Of a stretch of DNA of 13,063 nucleotides, positions 12,008 to 13,063 are shown piece after piece. Positions within the stretch are counted from its first letter, which is position 1, and every line of letters starts with the position of its first letter. The position numbers and the translations under genes were made by a program. The notes below the pieces were generated by a model, which saw only the letters and a program-made list of their open reading frames with translations, searched no databases and was not told the DNA's origin. The stretch is from Candidatus Kaiserbacteria bacterium (lineage in GTDB: Bacteria > Patescibacteriota > Minisyncoccia > Phycocordibacterales > UBA2100), in the NCBI GenBank assembly GCA_019247335.1, contig JAFAPB010000069.1, positions 1 to 13,063 of the forward strand. The letters run 5' to 3'.

Positions 12008-12991
12008 TTAAACGGGCTCGCCCGGTTTCGGAGCGCGACCCTTGATGACGATCGCCTGGGTCGGCTTCCCTGCCCGCTTGAACACGACCTCGATCTCGAC
12101 CTTCCCGAAGTACGGGTTGATCCAGTCTTCGCCCGATTTTGTGTATCTGGCGACGAGATCGTCCATGTCGATGCTCCGGTCGGCAGTCGGATGCAATTCG
12201 CCGACAACGACCGCGCGCATCGTCTTCTCGTCAATGCGCTCGAGCTTGAACTTCGTGCCCGCGAACGAGGCGTATTTCAGGCCAGCGTTCGTCAGCATAA
12301 GTTCACGTTCCGCCCTATCGATGATCGGCGCGGTAGCACCGGCGGACTTCGACTCGAAGAGCCGCATTCCAATGCGCGCGGTAGCTGCGGCAGTGCGCGA
12401 GTCCTTGTCGATCAGCATGCGCGTGAAGTAGACCATCAGCATGTCGAATAACGTGTCCTGCTCCTTCCATGCCTCTTTTCCAGACTGATGCTGGATGGTC
12501 TCATGGATGCGCTCGATAGCGGTACTTGCGCACGCCTTACTGATGCCCGAGCGGATCACATCCCGGTTGGGCGGCGGAGCCGCGATCCAGAAGTCGGCCA
12601 ACGCATCAAATGATGCGAGCGCGATCGCGGAATCGGTTTCAGTTTTCCAGTGTTGAGCCGCTTCAGTTGCGAGCGCGTTAATCGCACCGTTAACCCCGGA
12701 ACGACCGCCATAGGATCTGAGCAGTTCGAGGGCCGCTTCGGCCTTACGCGCGTTCGCACTCTTCTTCTCATCGAGCGGAAGGGTATCGACTGCGTACATG
12801 ACCACAGCGATGTGACGCACGGCATCGTCGTCGAGCTTCAGGTCCGCTTCTGTGATTGAAGGCAGTTCGCTGGTCGTATCGATGAGGTGTCGCAGCCGCG
12901 GTTCAGGTTCCATTCCTCTGATAGCGATGGTAAGCGAACGACTAACCTTGGCCACTGCAGCGAGCAATGTCCGTTCCATTGGGGTATCCAT
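12008..12991 (-). CDS. Hypothetical protein, 327 aa, paralog of the 342-aa gene
   Basis: I do not recognise this family. The protein is soluble and mostly helical for ~230 residues (ADLKLDDDAVRHIAVVMYAV; SANARKAEAALELLRSYGG; SFDALADFWIAAPPPNRDVI; DTLFDMLMVYFTRMLIDKDS), then a beta-rich C-terminal domain with WINPYFGKVEIEVVFKRAGK and VIKGRAPKPGEPV. The same blocks in the same order occur in the 342-aa neighbour, so they arose by duplication. AGGAG lies 7 bases before the ATG at 12991. A separate terminator at 11930-11966 and two leader hairpins suggest separate control. No catalytic residues are recognised; a scaffold or binding role is only a guess. Confidence 0.78.
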   Translation of the reverse strand: MDTPMERTLLAAVAKVSRSLTIAIRGMEPEPRLRHLIDTTSELPSITEADLKLDDDAVRHIAVVMYAVDTLPLDEKKSANARKAEAALELLRSYGGRSGVNGAINALATEAAQHWKTETDSAIALASFDALADFWIAAPPPNRDVIRSGISKACASTAIERIHETIQHQSGKEAWKEQDTLFDMLMVYFTRMLIDKDSRTAAATARIGMRLFESKSAGATAPIIDRAERELMLTNAGLKYASFAGTKFKLERIDEKTMRAVVVGELHPTADRSIDMDDLVARYTKSGEDWINPYFGKVEIEVVFKRAGKPTQAIVIKGRAPKPGEPV

Positions 12992-13009
12992 CGAAATTCT
13001 CCTGTCTCT

Positions 13010-13045
13010 GGGCCTACGCCCGTTTCTCTCCCTCCCGACGGAGGG
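13010..13045 (-). promoter_or_regulatory. Tandem tetraloop hairpins in the leader of the 327-aa gene
   Basis: On the minus strand, CCCTCC-GTCG-GGAGGG (13030-13045) is followed by GGGC-GTAG-GCCC (13010-13021), then the AGGAG ribosome site. The loops follow the same C-GNNG-G pattern as in the paralog leader. The promoter lies beyond the window edge. Confidence 0.6.
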
Positions 13046-13063
13046 CGGAGTTGTGAAGTGAAG

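Overview
The window looks like part of a Patescibacteria (CPR) genome, probably the Parcubacteria side. This is inferred from gene content and style, not from a search. The signs are a 23S rRNA gene with no 16S gene in front of it, conserved genes without Shine-Dalgarno (SD) sequences, a degenerate winged-helix/nucleotidyltransferase-like protein, a KGG-type stress protein cluster, and many small orphan proteins. UGA serves as a normal stop codon (folP, folK and others), which argues against the UGA=Gly lineages (Gracilibacteria, Absconditabacteria).

Layout. Bases 1-~1005 are the 5' third of a 23S rRNA gene on the minus strand, cut by the window edge. Upstream lies a ~480-base leader with several perfect hairpins, an attenuator-like terminator and an excellent sigma70 promoter, but no 16S or tRNA gene. 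Next on the minus strand come three tandem KGG/con-10-type stress proteins (1490-2093), a MazG-like pyrophosphohydrolase with a sugar-phosphate nucleotidyltransferase (2205-3269), a multi-span TM-helix/MscS-related membrane protein (3356-4051), a winged-helix protein with a degenerate nucleotidyltransferase-like region (4206-4832), and the folate pair folK-folP (4887-6229) with a 4-base overlap.

From 6264 to 9700 the plus strand carries six or seven small genes of unknown function. Several have visible sigma70 promoters, structured 5' leaders, strong SD sequences and intrinsic terminators. They sit on both sides of the minus-strand rplJ-rplL operon (7167-8045), which has its own promoter and a structured L10-type leader. 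One small plus-strand frame (9364-9654) is interrupted by an in-frame TGA. A divergent pair follows: a 56-aa single-span membrane protein (minus) and a 258-aa exported, C-terminally anchored protein (plus, 9906-10682).

The right end (10745-12991, minus) holds two full-length paralogs of 342 and 327 aa that I do not recognise. Each has a strong SD and its own terminator, and each is preceded by tandem hairpins with GNNG-type tetraloops. The upstream leader of the 342-aa gene also holds a CTCCTT able to mask its SD. This pair and its leaders are the best candidate for something undescribed. The 23S leader attenuator and the C-rich hairpin at 8984-9002 come next.
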